Shown here: in pieces, positions 25,735 through 36,880 of the stretch | How the letters are laid out: every line of letters begins with the position of its first letter | How positions within the stretch are numbered: the stretch's first letter is position 1 | NCBI GenBank assembly: GCA_921293015.1 | Contig: OV121087.1 | Span: forward strand, 8,258,501-8,322,500 | DNA from: Phorcus lineatus | Taxonomy: Eukaryota > Mollusca > Gastropoda > Trochida > Trochidae | Reading direction: 5' to 3' | DNA length: 64,000 nt | Position numbers and translations under genes: made by a program | Notes under the pieces: model-generated | What the model saw: only the letters and a program-made list of their open reading frames with translations | What the model was told of the DNA's origin: nothing | Databases searched by the model: none

Positions 25735-26890
25735 GCTCGGCTTTTCTGAACTATGCTTTGTTTGCTTAGATATGCTATGATATTCCATGCTTGCTATTTT
25801 ATGATTCATATGCAATGCTCTGCTATTAAATGCTATGCTGTATATACTATGGTACGCTTACTATGCCATGCTACACTTACAATGCTCTGCTGTTTATATG
25901 CTATACTATGGTACGCTTACTATGTCATGCTACACTTACAATGCTCTGCTGTTTATATGCTATACTATGGTACGCTTACTATGTCATGCTACACTTACAA
26001 TGCTCTGCTCGACGGAAAACCAGAAGTCTAGTTAAGAAGTTATGCTATGCCATGCTATGCAGTGCTCAGATCTGCCCTGAAATCATAAGCTATTCTTACT
26101 GTGATCTCCAGTGCTATATCTGCTATGATATGCTATGTTACGCCATGTTATACTATACAGTGTATACAGTACTGTACTATACTTTCCTGACAATGCTCTG
26201 CTATGCTATACTTACAATGCTATTCTATGCTTTGCTATGGTATGCTGTGGTCTGTGTACTATGTTATGCTATGTTATACTGCCCTCCGCTATGCTTTGCT
26301 ATGTTGTGCTATGTTACAATTGTGTACTCTGATATGACACGATGTGATATAGTCTGGTAAGCTATGATATGCTATGCTATACTTTATTGTACTATGTTAT
26401 ACTGTGTAACCCAATTTTGATCATGAAGTAATGCATGAGTTGTACTGAAGAAGGTTTATAATATCCTCATAGTGTATTTGTTATGCTATCTTATGCCTGC
26501 TATGATTACTATGCTACACATTGTATGATATAATATTCTATGCTTTGCCCTTCTTTGCTATTCTATGCTATGCTATGCCTACTATTCTGTACTTACTATG
26601 TAACGCTATTAAAAGCTTACTACACACATTCCGTGCTATGCTATGCTTTTTCATGCTTTGCCATGCTATGTAATGCTATGCTATGCTTGCCCTGCTTTAC
26701 TATGCTATGATATGCTTGTCTATGCTATGCTATGCGTTGCTAAACTTATCTATAACATTTTGCCTTGCTAAACCCTACTGCGCCATGCTTGTCTATTCCA
26801 TGCTACGCTGTAGTAAATTTTATTGCACTATGATATTATGCACAATCGTACTATGCTATACTTTAGTTTAGAATGCTATACTGCGTTACC
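25735..26890 (+). repeat. ATGCT-type low-complexity block 2 with a 59-bp higher-order repeat
   Basis: Long block of ATGCT-like pentamers. At about 25840-26010 a 59-bp unit repeats three times (TATATG at 25895 and 25954). The pentamer phase leaves stops rare, so cysteine/tyrosine/leucine-rich ORFs of up to 176 codons appear; these are not genes. Confidence 0.9.
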
Positions 26891-27299
26891 CTCTCACTGT
26901 TTTGATGATTAGGTATTGTATTAAACACCCTCAAGAAGTATTACAATACTCTGTTCAAAGGATTTCAGGTACTGCTCATAGAACTTATCAATCTCATACC
27001 TATGAACTGTTTTTTCAATGTCAATAACATTTCAATACGATGGGAGTTCCTAAATTTTGAAAGGGAGTTAAGGCATTCCCCTTGATAAGTAAATTTTAGT
27101 AATTACAATCGGCTATCCCAATACTACGCAGCCCTTGCACCTAAATGTAGAGGTAATAAATCACCTGTTCCCATACGTATCTGGTATTCCCAACATCGAA
27201 GGACCGTTGCTATACCCAGCAATGACGTTTGTCCCACCGACAAATGTTTACTTTTTATTTAAAACGCAAAATTATCCTCGATATCCGTCTTTAAAATAA

Positions 27300-27900
27300 T
27301 GCAAATACAAGCATTCAACTCGCTTCGATATCCACCACAGCACATCACAGTTTCTCTACAATAATCCTTTGACCTTTTTTCTATTGACGAAAGAGATTTT
27401 CACCTGAGCAAACGTTGTGGTTCGAGATTCATCATGGCTAGGCTGAAATCACACCTCCTTGTGACGTCAATTCTCTTGGCTGTCGTCAATCGGGGCTGTG
27501 ACTAGGATAAATTATGGAAAGCCCCCTAGTCTATTATTAAATCGTAACAAGGCCTCAACCCGCTACCTGGAGAGCGTGAAGTGTCTTATCACCTGTTTAA
27601 TGGCCCAGTCACACAGACTCGAGATGGGTTATGTGATTTAAACGGCCAGTTCGATTACGTTTTCAGCGATAAGCTTATGCTGCTAACGAAGCTATTTTTA
27701 GATACAGTGCGTCAGCAGTTAAGTAGATCTATAAATAGAATGAGAAAAGTCCCTTCCCATAATGCAACGCTGCATGTTTTCACAACATGGCGACAATCAC
27801 GTTTGTGTCAGCATTTCTCTCTTGTTGTCGTCTCGCAGGCGAATTTCCATCGTACTTTCGCGGTCGCCCTCGACTTCGCACAACTTCACTCATAGTAAAA
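27300..27900. other. Balanced-composition island, candidate regulatory or unannotated exon region
   Basis: About 600 bp of balanced, CpG-containing sequence between AT-rich flanks. It contains a 104-codon + frame (27581-27895) without recognised domains. A CACCTG E-box lies near 27590. Could be a regulatory element or a distal promoter. Confidence 0.28.
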
Positions 27901-28445
27901 CTCTTCTTTTTTAAGAAAGATATCTAAGTTACTTCACATAAAGTTTTTAATGTACGGAAAACTGCAGCACTGTGAGTAATTTGGAGTGCGATAGTCTGGA
28001 CGAATCTTTGTTTATATTGGGAAGCCGGAGCGAAGCCACTTTTCTCCTCAGTGTCATATTGATTGAGCTTAGCCATTTGAGATGTCATAATTAGTTATGC
28101 AAACATTATTTACATTATTAATCCCCAACAATCAAAACATCCAAGTAACTACAAGGTTACTACAACGCAGATCAATCATGCAGCGGACAACAATCTAATG
28201 GCCGCCATGATCGCAATAGAGTTAAGCCCCTTGGTAGTGCTGGTCAGTGGCTTCGATTGTTTTCGCTATTTTTTTCAGTTTGAAGGACGGATTACAACTA
28301 ATTACCAAACATGAAAAAGTTGTAAACACAGAAAATAGAAAACAAATCGAATATATAAAAAAGTTACGTGTCGCGTGCAAAAGGGAATTCCCTCCCGAAT
28401 ATTTGTGGAACAGAAAATACCCGGTCGAACTGGCCGTTTAAGCCT

Positions 28446-28920
28446 GCATCATACAACAGTGTGAAAGGCTAAGCTGAGGAGAGCGATACTCTTTTTGTGA
28501 AATAATTTAATTATTATTTCTCATGAGGTTGTTATGATTTATGGACTTTTTCATATTTTTAGAGGTTTTTCGATCCACATGAAGGAGAAATGATAAATTT
28601 TTAACACGCTCACATATTTCTCTGCAACGCTAAACAGGCTTAACATGAAGCCAAATTTGAGATGGATTATGTTGTATAGATATGCATCATACAACAGTGT
28701 GATGGGCTCAGAGCAATGGTGAGAGATGTCCGTCTAGTCAATAAATTAAATCATTATTTCTCATACAGTGGTCATCGACTCATGAACTATTTCTTTGTAG
28801 GTGTTTTGTTTCAAATAAAAGTATAAAGATCAAAACTCTAACACACTAAATAGGCTTAACATACTTTTTTGTGATGGGTTGGTATATAAAGTTGATAACG
28901 TTTGAAAATTATGATAGGAG
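28446..28920 (+). repeat. Diverged tandem duplication with a period of about 238 bp
   Basis: GCATCATACAACAGTGTGA occurs at 28446 (minus one leading base difference) and 28684. The following 200 bp keep collinear matches (TTATTTCTCAT, AGGCTTAACAT, ATGGGTT/ATGGATT). Confidence 0.8.
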
Positions 28921-28942
28921 TTATGGTGTTAATTTTTATTTG

Positions 28943-28943
<1 letters not shown>

Positions 28944-28996
<53 letters not shown>
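28944..28996. repeat. AT dinucleotide microsatellite
   Basis: Uninterrupted AT run of about 53 bp; likely polymorphic. The tyrosine/isoleucine ORFs across it are artefacts. Confidence 0.97.
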
Positions 28997-28999
<3 letters not shown>

Positions 29000-29000
<1 letters not shown>

Positions 29001-31050
29001 ATAATGCATGCAATAGAATGCTATTCGGGCGTGTTGTTTGATATGCTTGAAGCCTACCTGACATTTCTTAAGATATTCAAACGTACGAACCCCTTTCAAA
29101 TATTTTTTATATGTCATTTTTATTGAAATACCAAATAAAATTTCGAAATAAAACTTTTAAAAAAGACAGTGCGACATAGCGAAGTATTTAAAAGCTATGA
29201 AATCGTAAACATGCCCCCGCCCATTTAACGTCAGTGCATCTGAATTTTGTTGGCATTTATGCGCCAATGAATTAAATAGAAAATAAAAACTAAAATTTAT
29301 ACATTACTATCATTTATTTAACCCCCTCAACGCCGAACGACTGCAGATATATTTCGGCATGCTGTGGTTCATATCAGCATTCACATACCTTCTCGTAGAG
29401 TTGAGTGCGTGTGCATCACCATGCGTGCGGGTCATATTTGTGTTAACCCGATACAATAGTTATTTCTCTTGTTAGACAATTTCATGACAGAACTGGCGAT
29501 TTGGAAGATGATACATCTGCTCATGGTACAATACCTGTATCGATACAAAGACGTCAGAGAAGCTGAATGACGTCATGACCTGCATGTGGGGTTTACAGTG
29601 CGTGTCGGGGTCGTTTGCTGATCAAAGGGCTATTTATAGAAATGAGTAATGCAGGTGCTCGTTTTTCTTTTTCACGTAATAACTTCGAAACAATTTCTTA
29701 AGTTACTTTAGTCTTTATGTACAATGAAACTAAATAGTGTTTTTATATTAATTACCATTTTCGATATCTTCCATTGTGATTGGAGACTCAAATAATGTTA
29801 AATTTTACTCTTACCAGTTTTCTCAATTTCAGTTAATGAACGCACTCCGATAGCAAATTTTTACAAATAAAAGTGTAAAGTTGAAATATATATGAAATAG
29901 TATGGGCTCAAATCGTGATGGAACTATGTATACATGCTTAAACACTAAACAAAATGAATAGTAAATTTCCATAACTTCAACTTTGAGACGTTCATTTTTT
30001 TTCTTGTAAAAATTAAAGGGAGATTTGTTGATAATAAAAAGATATTTTAGTCTTTACAAATTGATTGCGCCATCGATACGACACTCTTCCGTACCTTAGC
30101 CTTAACATCTCGAGTATGAATGACTTAAATTTATTAGCTCTTTGTCGATATAGGCGCTATAAACCTCCACGTAATCCACCGCTACATATATATTTAATTA
30201 CAGTATTTATAACAAAAGGGATTTTGTCAAGGCGTATGATACAATGTAAAACCACTCCTCTCCGCGGGTGATACATAAACCGTCTTTATTCTTGTATTGT
30301 GATGTAGATATAGAATAATGACCGCGGATCACTCGTCGTTACATTGCGTATTTACACCACGACAAAGGAGAAAGATTATAACACTTAATATTACATGCTG
30401 TACTGAAAATTAATGATTTATTACTCGTTATGTCAATTGACAGAGACTCTGGGTATATACTAGACAGAGGTGAAACTTGTCGCTAAACTTTTCCCTATTT
30501 ATGAGCAATTCTCCCATTGCGATCGTACATTAACATAAGCTCGTCTTTCATGTCTCTGAACACCCCGTCAAGCCAGGGATTTACGCAAATCATCTTCAAT
30601 TTTCTGCTCGAGTTCACACGATTTTTATGACTAAAAAACTGACTCTGTCATTGCTAGACCAGTTTCGATGCTTCAGGCAGATCAGTTGCATTGTGACGCC
30701 CATTAATACATCCTTGTTTGACGCAAGTCCTCGTCATACATACAACGTAAGAAAAATGTACATTCCATATGTATGATTTAATTAGTCTCGCCCCTATGAT
30801 AATTGTGTAAGGGTATGTCGGTTGAGATCGATTTATCGACTTGCTTTAACATGTGAATATGTAAATAAATAATTGCAAACAGAAAGTTATGAGATTCAGT
30901 ACATAGCGGTTATGGGAGAAGAGAAGAAAGAATGTCCGCATTGACATTCAAATACAGTTAGTTTATTTACCGCTCTCTCTATCACTCTCTCTTAAAGAAA
31001 TTTTTTTTTCCATGTTTATATTTGTTTTTCCATTATGAAATTAGGATATA
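29000..31050. other. Non-coding sequence with a few balanced patches
   Basis: AT-rich, with balanced patches at about 29200-29240, 29330-29640 and 30500-30740. No supported gene or repeat. Confidence 0.4.
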
Positions 31051-31051
31051 C

Positions 31052-31087
31052 AAGTGTACGCAATTGAGTACATTGCGTATAGGTAGC
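31052..31087 (+). repeat. 36-bp repeat, copy 1
   Basis: Matches 31535-31570 with three mismatches; the core CAATTGAGTACATTGCGT is identical. A short TA tract (31131-31143) follows 44 bp downstream. Confidence 0.9.
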
Positions 31088-31456
31088 GGCGCCAATGAAA
31101 TAAACGGCGTCTTTTAAGACGACTTAAGTTATATATATATATATAAGGGACACTTGCAAAAGGGTGAAATCCAATACGCAAATCGCGTGAGTAGCCTGTA
31201 CATTAAGACTGTGTCCACATGTGTTATCCTTTTCTTTATCGTCTTTCCTCGGGAAATGAAACTAAAATTTTAGAAAACATATGCTTAGTGAGAAGTACCC
31301 GCCAAATAAGCATATTTCGTAATTCTACATCGGGGATTTGCTAAAATGCTAACACACGTGATGGTTGCCCAAGTGTAATAATTACACTGATGTCGCTTTT
31401 TGTATCCATGTTCAACTTCTATTTTCAATCAAACATACAGAAGAATATTTAAGTAG

Positions 31457-31459
<3 letters not shown>

Positions 31460-31538
<79 letters not shown>

Positions 31539-31570
31539 GTATTCAATTGAGTACATTGCGTGTAGGTAGC
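31460..31570 (+). repeat. Long TA microsatellite and 36-bp repeat copy 2
   Basis: A TA run of about 75 bp (31460-31534) abuts copy 2 of the 36-bp repeat at 31535-31570. The shared repeat beside TA tracts suggests fragments of one mobile or satellite unit. Confidence 0.9.
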
Positions 31571-32210
31571 TACGCCCTCTCCTCTCGCTGTCTTCTTATG
31601 CACATTCTATAAAAGTATAACTATTGTATTATATGTACATTATTTTAATCGTTACTATCTGTTTAACTTATTGATAAGTATTCCAGCTAAGCGTATATAC
31701 AACAGCGCATTGCTGTAGTCATGTCAACAGTAGCCCAAATCGAACTAAATGATGACAAAAGTTTTGTAATGCTGACATCATACCAAGCTTCTGAACCAGT
31801 TGGCAACGGGGATATAGTACCTAGTGCGTGATATTTATGTAGTATAATCCTATCATGTTCATATAATTTAAACATATTATACATCAAATTTGTTTACCAT
31901 CGTGTGATCAAAGATTAAGGGAAACACGATTCGAGGCAAATCGGTTTAGGAGTAGCAAGCGCTTATGTTCAATGGTATTGACAAAAGTTTTCGAAAGTAG
32001 TTTAAAATTTACCCTTTACGTTTTGGACATCGAGATGTATTCTCAGAATGTAGGTCAAACCTATGAAAGTGAAGCAATTATTTAGGGCATGATAACTCCA
32101 AATTTCTAGCGTAGATGATAAGAGCCTTACGTCGGACCGTACAATAACAGTACAGAAATCGCGCTATTTACTCATGTTATGGGCTCATGTAGAGTTCAAA
32201 CTGCGCCCTT
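31571..32210. other. Non-coding interval upstream of candidate exon 1a
   Basis: No recognised gene. May hold promoter-proximal sequence for the PDE2A gene. Confidence 0.35.
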
Positions 32211-32236
32211 GATTGGGAAATCAACGAAAGGGTAGC

Positions 32237-32274
32237 TATTTAAAGAAATTCCAGTCTTTCAGGGTATCAGTGCA
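32237..32274 (+). promoter_or_regulatory. Possible core promoter (TATA-like plus initiator) for candidate exon 1a
   Basis: TATTTAAAG starts at 32237 and an ATCAGT initiator-like sequence has its A at 32269, a distance of 32 bases that suits a TATA promoter. A GGATG matching the downstream promoter element pattern starts at 32296 (+28). These motifs are short and can occur by chance. No transcript evidence is available. Confidence 0.25.
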
Positions 32275-32287
32275 GTGCGGAGACAGG

Positions 32288-32299
32288 ATGAACATGGAT
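32288..32299 (+). CDS. PDE2A: Candidate first coding exon 1a of PDE2A (four codons, MNMD)
   Basis: ATG AAC ATG GAT is followed directly by a consensus donor GTAAGT at 32300. The phase is 0, so it would read MNMD joined to EAFLPVLEAK of the exon at 40395. Upstream, TATTTAAAG (32237-32245) lies about 30 bases before an initiator-like ATCAGT with A at 32269, which would give a very short 5' UTR of about 19 nt. The same frame is open upstream but has no earlier ATG. An alternative reading is a small internal 5'-UTR exon entered at the acceptor-like tttcag ending at 32260. Support is context and phase only, because four codons carry no homology signal. The intron to 40395 would be about 8.1 kb. 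Confidence 0.35.
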
Positions 32300-32861
32300 G
32301 TAAGTTATGTTATATGTTTTATACACCAGACAACTGACAGACGTTCAACACCTTGTTTCATAGGTCTTAGCGAAAGTATTATTACTTATATATAGTAATA
32401 TATACCAGAGACCTGGTCACTATTTATTCGTATTTGACATATATGGCTTTGCGATGTTATCAAATTTTACAACACGGGGACCTAAGGAAGTTTTATTTTA
32501 TTTATACATCAGTGGGTGGGCATTTCATTTTTACAGTTGATAAAATATTATTGATATAATAATCTTTTTTTAATTTATGGTTAACACTTAACACTTGTAA
32601 ATTGGCTTGCTCACTTTCAATGTGATGAAATAAGATTCTTTCGCGCATAAAATCAAATCAATTTAATATGAAATTTTGATATGCTCTCCTCGTGTTGTGA
32701 GATTCAACTTCAGTAATCAAGATACCTTTTTATGAATAACAATAATTTTCTAATTAATATTATTTCGGTATGCCAATTTATTTTCGGTTGATGAACTGCA
32801 ATAGATTTATTGTGGTGAGAACATGGGTGGTTTAGCGGTGACCCTAGGGTATCAGGCAGAA

Positions 32862-32896
32862 CGAGTGCTCTCCCCTTTCCCACGAGAGGGCACTCG
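32862..32896 (+). promoter_or_regulatory. GC-rich hairpin just upstream of candidate exon 1b
   Basis: The arms 32862-32872 and 32886-32896 pair over 11 positions (one G-U) around a 13-nt loop. The hairpin sits in a locally GC-richer stretch (about 32810-32960), 120 bases before ATG 33016. It would lie in the 5' UTR or promoter of exon 1b if that exon is real. Confidence 0.3.
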
Positions 32897-33015
32897 AAGA
32901 GCACTTGCAGACGGCTTGATCGGAGGATGTCAGAGTTGGGATGAGCTTGACAGATCGCATGTAATTCTGGACTTTTCGGAGTTTTACTGAATGAAGCTAA
33001 TCAAATTTGTGCATT

Positions 33016-33183
33016 ATGGTTATTGTCTTGACTCATGCCTTGGCATCTGCATATTTGTTCAGTAAGGATCCGAATAAATTTTTACGGCAACGAAAGATTT
33101 GCAAGGAAGGATGTCAACAGGAACGGGATACACAAATGGTTCCAAACCAGAGTTCGGACACCATAGCCGAATTTTGTACCAAG
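33016..33183 (+). CDS. PDE2A: Candidate alternative first exon 1b of PDE2A (56 codons, hydrophobic N-terminus)
   Basis: The ORF from ATG 33016 (an in-frame TAA stands at 32998-33000) gives MVIVLTHALASAYLF, then a basic stretch (K17, K21, R24, R26, K27), cysteines at 29 and 33, and a polar tail ending IAEFCTK. The following GTTTGT can act as a weak donor at 33184 in phase 0, matching the exon at 40395. From memory, the mammalian PDE2A2 isoform begins MVLVLHHILIAVVQFLRRG, a membrane-anchoring hydrophobic end with a similar pattern (M-V-x-V-L-x-H at 1-7, hydrophobic to F15, then basic). This fits an isoform-specific membrane anchor. If the donor is not used, the ORF stops at 33195 as a chance 60-codon frame. 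The donor is not optimal and the similarity is short, so this remains a proposal. Confidence 0.42.
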
Positions 33184-35708
33184 GTTTGTTCATAAGTTTT
33201 CATGCTTCACGCAAACGCTGTCTGTTGATTTTAAAGAATAGCGAAACGTATCTTGCTAGCTGACAATGCAGGTAAACGCTTACACTAGAGTAAGTTGCAG
33301 TTACTGCTGCATACAAAATCAATAATATTTCCGATTGCTACTGTACTTGCGGTTAGGCCTATATGATCAAAACTCATGCAGTGGTCTGGTCGTCTCTTAT
33401 TTGAAATAGATACCTTGGAAATAGGATGTGAATGTCAATCTGTGAAATCGTACCCATTTCTGTAATAACTGTAGGTAATGTTTAATTGACAGGTATTTAT
33501 TTGGATATTTGCAGTAGACTATTTCTTCTATTTAATAAGACTGACTGAACCGGAATAATCTATTCAATGTAAGGGTGTGATTTTGATAGAATATCATAGC
33601 AAGGGTGCACTAACAAATATTTATGGTATTTAAGGGTCCAAATTTAATTCTATAAACAGTTAATAAATTTGATTAAATCAGACAATTTTGACTAGGAGCT
33701 GACATAAGAAAAAATTCTGAATTCTTTTTATTTCAAAATTTTCCTTTCAGAATGTTTCATTACTTCTTTATTTGGATTAACATAATATGATAGGCTTATT
33801 AATAACTTCATATTTATTAAAACACATTTTTTATTTACATTGTTATTTATATACAGTTCACTATTGAAGGAAGTTCAGAAATATCATTTTTAAGAGAAGT
33901 CGTAAGTGACTTGTGAGATTTTCGGAACACATTGATCTTGCTTTGGACCATTTTGACAATGGTTAGGACACTTCTGCCCTATTGGCTATTGGTCTGTCAT
34001 GTTGTTTATGTGGGTAATGACATGAAAGGGGGCGTTGTACTTTTACTTATTTTACAACATTTACTGTGAGTTTATAATCAATTTTAATTTTTATGACAAG
34101 TTATTTTGCATGATATCAATTTTTTTTCTTCGAGTAGACTGAGGTAATAATTCGATTTAATGTTGGTGTGGTTTCAGATGTTGTAATGACAATACAAATT
34201 GTAGTCGGTAAATTGATATTTTTCTAGAAATAGAATAAAGCAAGTGGAGGATTTCTATATTGATCATCAAATGATTGAAATGAACATACTGTTTTATCAT
34301 TTTATGAACTTCACACGTGTGAATAATAGTCTATCAGATGATAGAACATACAATCAAGCGCAAAACCTAATTTCATTTATGGATGATTTAGGTTAGAATG
34401 CACTTAAAGAGCCACTCGATGAGTTGTTGTAGTCATATATGCCAAACTTTATCAGTGGTGTCATTTGATCGCGAAGTATCGACTGTTACCAAAGAGACAC
34501 ATTTTTAGGCTTATTGCTTTTTTACAGTGACAATATGAAGGTAGAACGTCGCAATTATGATCGAAAACTCGACAGTGGCGCGTGTCAAATAGCCAAACAT
34601 AATTTTGGAGACTTTTCTAAAACAGCCAGGAGGGCAGTTAGGAGTTGATAGCGTTTGTTAGATTATATATAACTAGTATCCTAGTATATTGGACGTGATA
34701 TCTACAACTCTGTGCATTTCTAAGGCTGTTTTTAGATTTTCATGGAAAACCAGTATTTGTCATATATATGTCTTTTGGACATGAAAAGTTAAGATGTTTT
34801 GATTTTATATCCCCACATATGATATTTAGGTTCGTATCAAAGGTAAATAATATGTTATGAAAATCACGGAGTGGCTCTTTCAAAATGGTTGATAAAGTGC
34901 TCAGAGTTTGAGAACCTCTTAGTTTTCAGTTGAATTGTTGCTGATAACATCTGAAGAGTGTTAAGCTGGTGTCAAGGATAATACATAATGTTGTTATTCT
35001 AGAGATAGTTAGAGTCTGATCGTGTAATACATCACCTGGTTTATTGGCACTTAACAATTACTTCCAGCATATACAAAAGCTATTAACAGGAATCGGTCTT
35101 GCATCAATAATACTTATAGCGCCTAACGTCAATTAGAATTCAGAACCTCTCGTTTGGAATATTTACAGTCTTCCTTCTGCTATCAATTATGGATAAAGAG
35201 CTCTTGTATCTGTTGTATTTTCCGTCTGATTTGACTGTTTACATAATGTGTAAAGTCCAGGCACACAAAAATTATTTTGAAACTCTTGCTTGTCATTTTT
35301 CTGTAGATGCACTTCTGAAATTAGATTGCAAAATGAATTGATATGATAACATGTTTCTTGATCTTGATCATTTTGTGTCACATTATTCAGGCTTATTTTT
35401 TTTATCACCAGTGATATGTAATAAAATCTGTCAGTTATTCACCAGGTAAGCATCACAGAAAAACTTGATTCATGCTTGTTTTGATTCTGAAATGTGATTA
35501 TTTATTGAAAGTAGCTTTTATGACCTTAAAATCTTCTTAATTCTAATTTGATGAAAAGGGTAAATAGATATGCAACATATTGTGACCTTGTAGTGAGATG
35601 TGTATCATATTCTGAATATGATGTCTCATTGCACCCTTTGTGGTTATTGGCATTGCATGGCTTGTATCTATACAAAATGATTTTGTCGTGATATTACCTA
35701 GCCATATT

Positions 35709-35860
35709 GTAGGGGTGAAACGGTTTACTACTACAGTAGTTGAACCGCAGTATTAAAGGTTCGATTCATTGCACTGTATATTAACATGGATTTTCGGTTC
35801 GTAACGCGTAATTAATTTGTGTCCAAAATATCATTTGAATAACTTAAAAAAACAATAAAT
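35709..35860 (+). mobile_element. hAT-like element left-end fragment with internal hairpin
   Basis: Begins GTAGGGGTGAAACGGTTTAC, a style of left end I associate with hAT MITEs. A perfect hairpin lies inside: ACTAC/GTAGT around TACA, extended by CGGTT/AACCG (35721-35747). The matching right end was not found nearby. Confidence 0.35.
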
Positions 35861-36819
35861 CTCAAGAAGTTACTCCTATTTGGTTGTTTAATGCATCAGA
35901 AGAGAAAGTGTGATTTGAACTGGTTTCAAACTTCTACCATTGTTGATTGTTGAGTATGCCTTTGCATGTAGAATGTTGATATGTGGGACATGAACTGATT
36001 TCAAACTCTACTTACTACCATTAGATACTCAGCATGTGAAAACATCTCATAAAATTCAAACTTCAATTTCAACTGATTTCCATTGCATGTAGAGAAACCT
36101 CGAATGAACCGATGTGAAGCATCTAGTTAGTAGTTACCAGGCATGTGCAAAAGTACTTCCTCGTTCCTCATATATTGGTGTCAGTTTATCAATAACATCC
36201 TTTGTCGTGTGGAAGACCCCATTTCCTGATATGTCACTCAGCCAGTGATGGTGATGGTTTCAACACCAGATCTTGCCAATAATTAGTCTATTTCCCTTGC
36301 TGAGTGATTTTTCGTGTTCCATGTAAGCTAAATGGTGAAATCATATGCAACAAGAAACTCTAATATTGATGACAATTATTGATGATTATCAAACATTGCT
36401 GGATCCACTACATTATTGAAATGTAGTTGATTTATCGTAACAAACTTCTAAGTGATAGCATCATTTTACATTAAAGTGTTAGTTTGTAATTCACTCCTAA
36501 ATTACGTTCATAATATGTTTTTAATGAGAGTTGTGATGGCAAAATCTAAACTCATCACTTTCTCCTTTAACTAGTGAGCAGTTCGTGTGAAACAGAACAT
36601 TTTGTTTCAGGAAGATTATGGATACCTGTCAGTTTCGCACATCATTTTGTCAGGATTTGACTTGATGAGTATTTGATAGTTTATGTTGTGATGTTAATAA
36701 ACAATAAGAATTCATGCACTGAAGTAGTTATTCCTGAACTCATTTGGATATTTATTAAAAGTGAAGGACGAAAACACCTCAAGATCTGGATTACATATAT
36801 ACTATCATTTTATATTCCC

Positions 36820-36880
36820 TACATCCCACCTGATGAAGGACTAAGCATATACTCCAAAACATTGTGAATTTCAACATAAT
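36820..36880 (+). mobile_element. Possible decayed retroelement tail with hammerhead-like core
   Basis: CCTGATGAAGGACTAAGC...CTCCAAAAC resembles the CUGAUGA, stem II, GAAAC core of hammerhead motifs carried by Penelope-like elements. Here stem II is only GGA/TCC and the GAAAC is AAAAC, so it would not be active. A short open frame runs into it (ending 36867). Low confidence. Confidence 0.25.

Noticed and set aside
25830-26360. 176-codon + strand ORF, the longest in the window
   Set aside because: Lies wholly in the ATGCT low-complexity block; Cys/Tyr/Leu/Met-only composition follows from the pentamer repeat.
28902-29126. ORFs across the AT microsatellite
   Set aside because: Tyr-Ile repeats come from the AT dinucleotide run.
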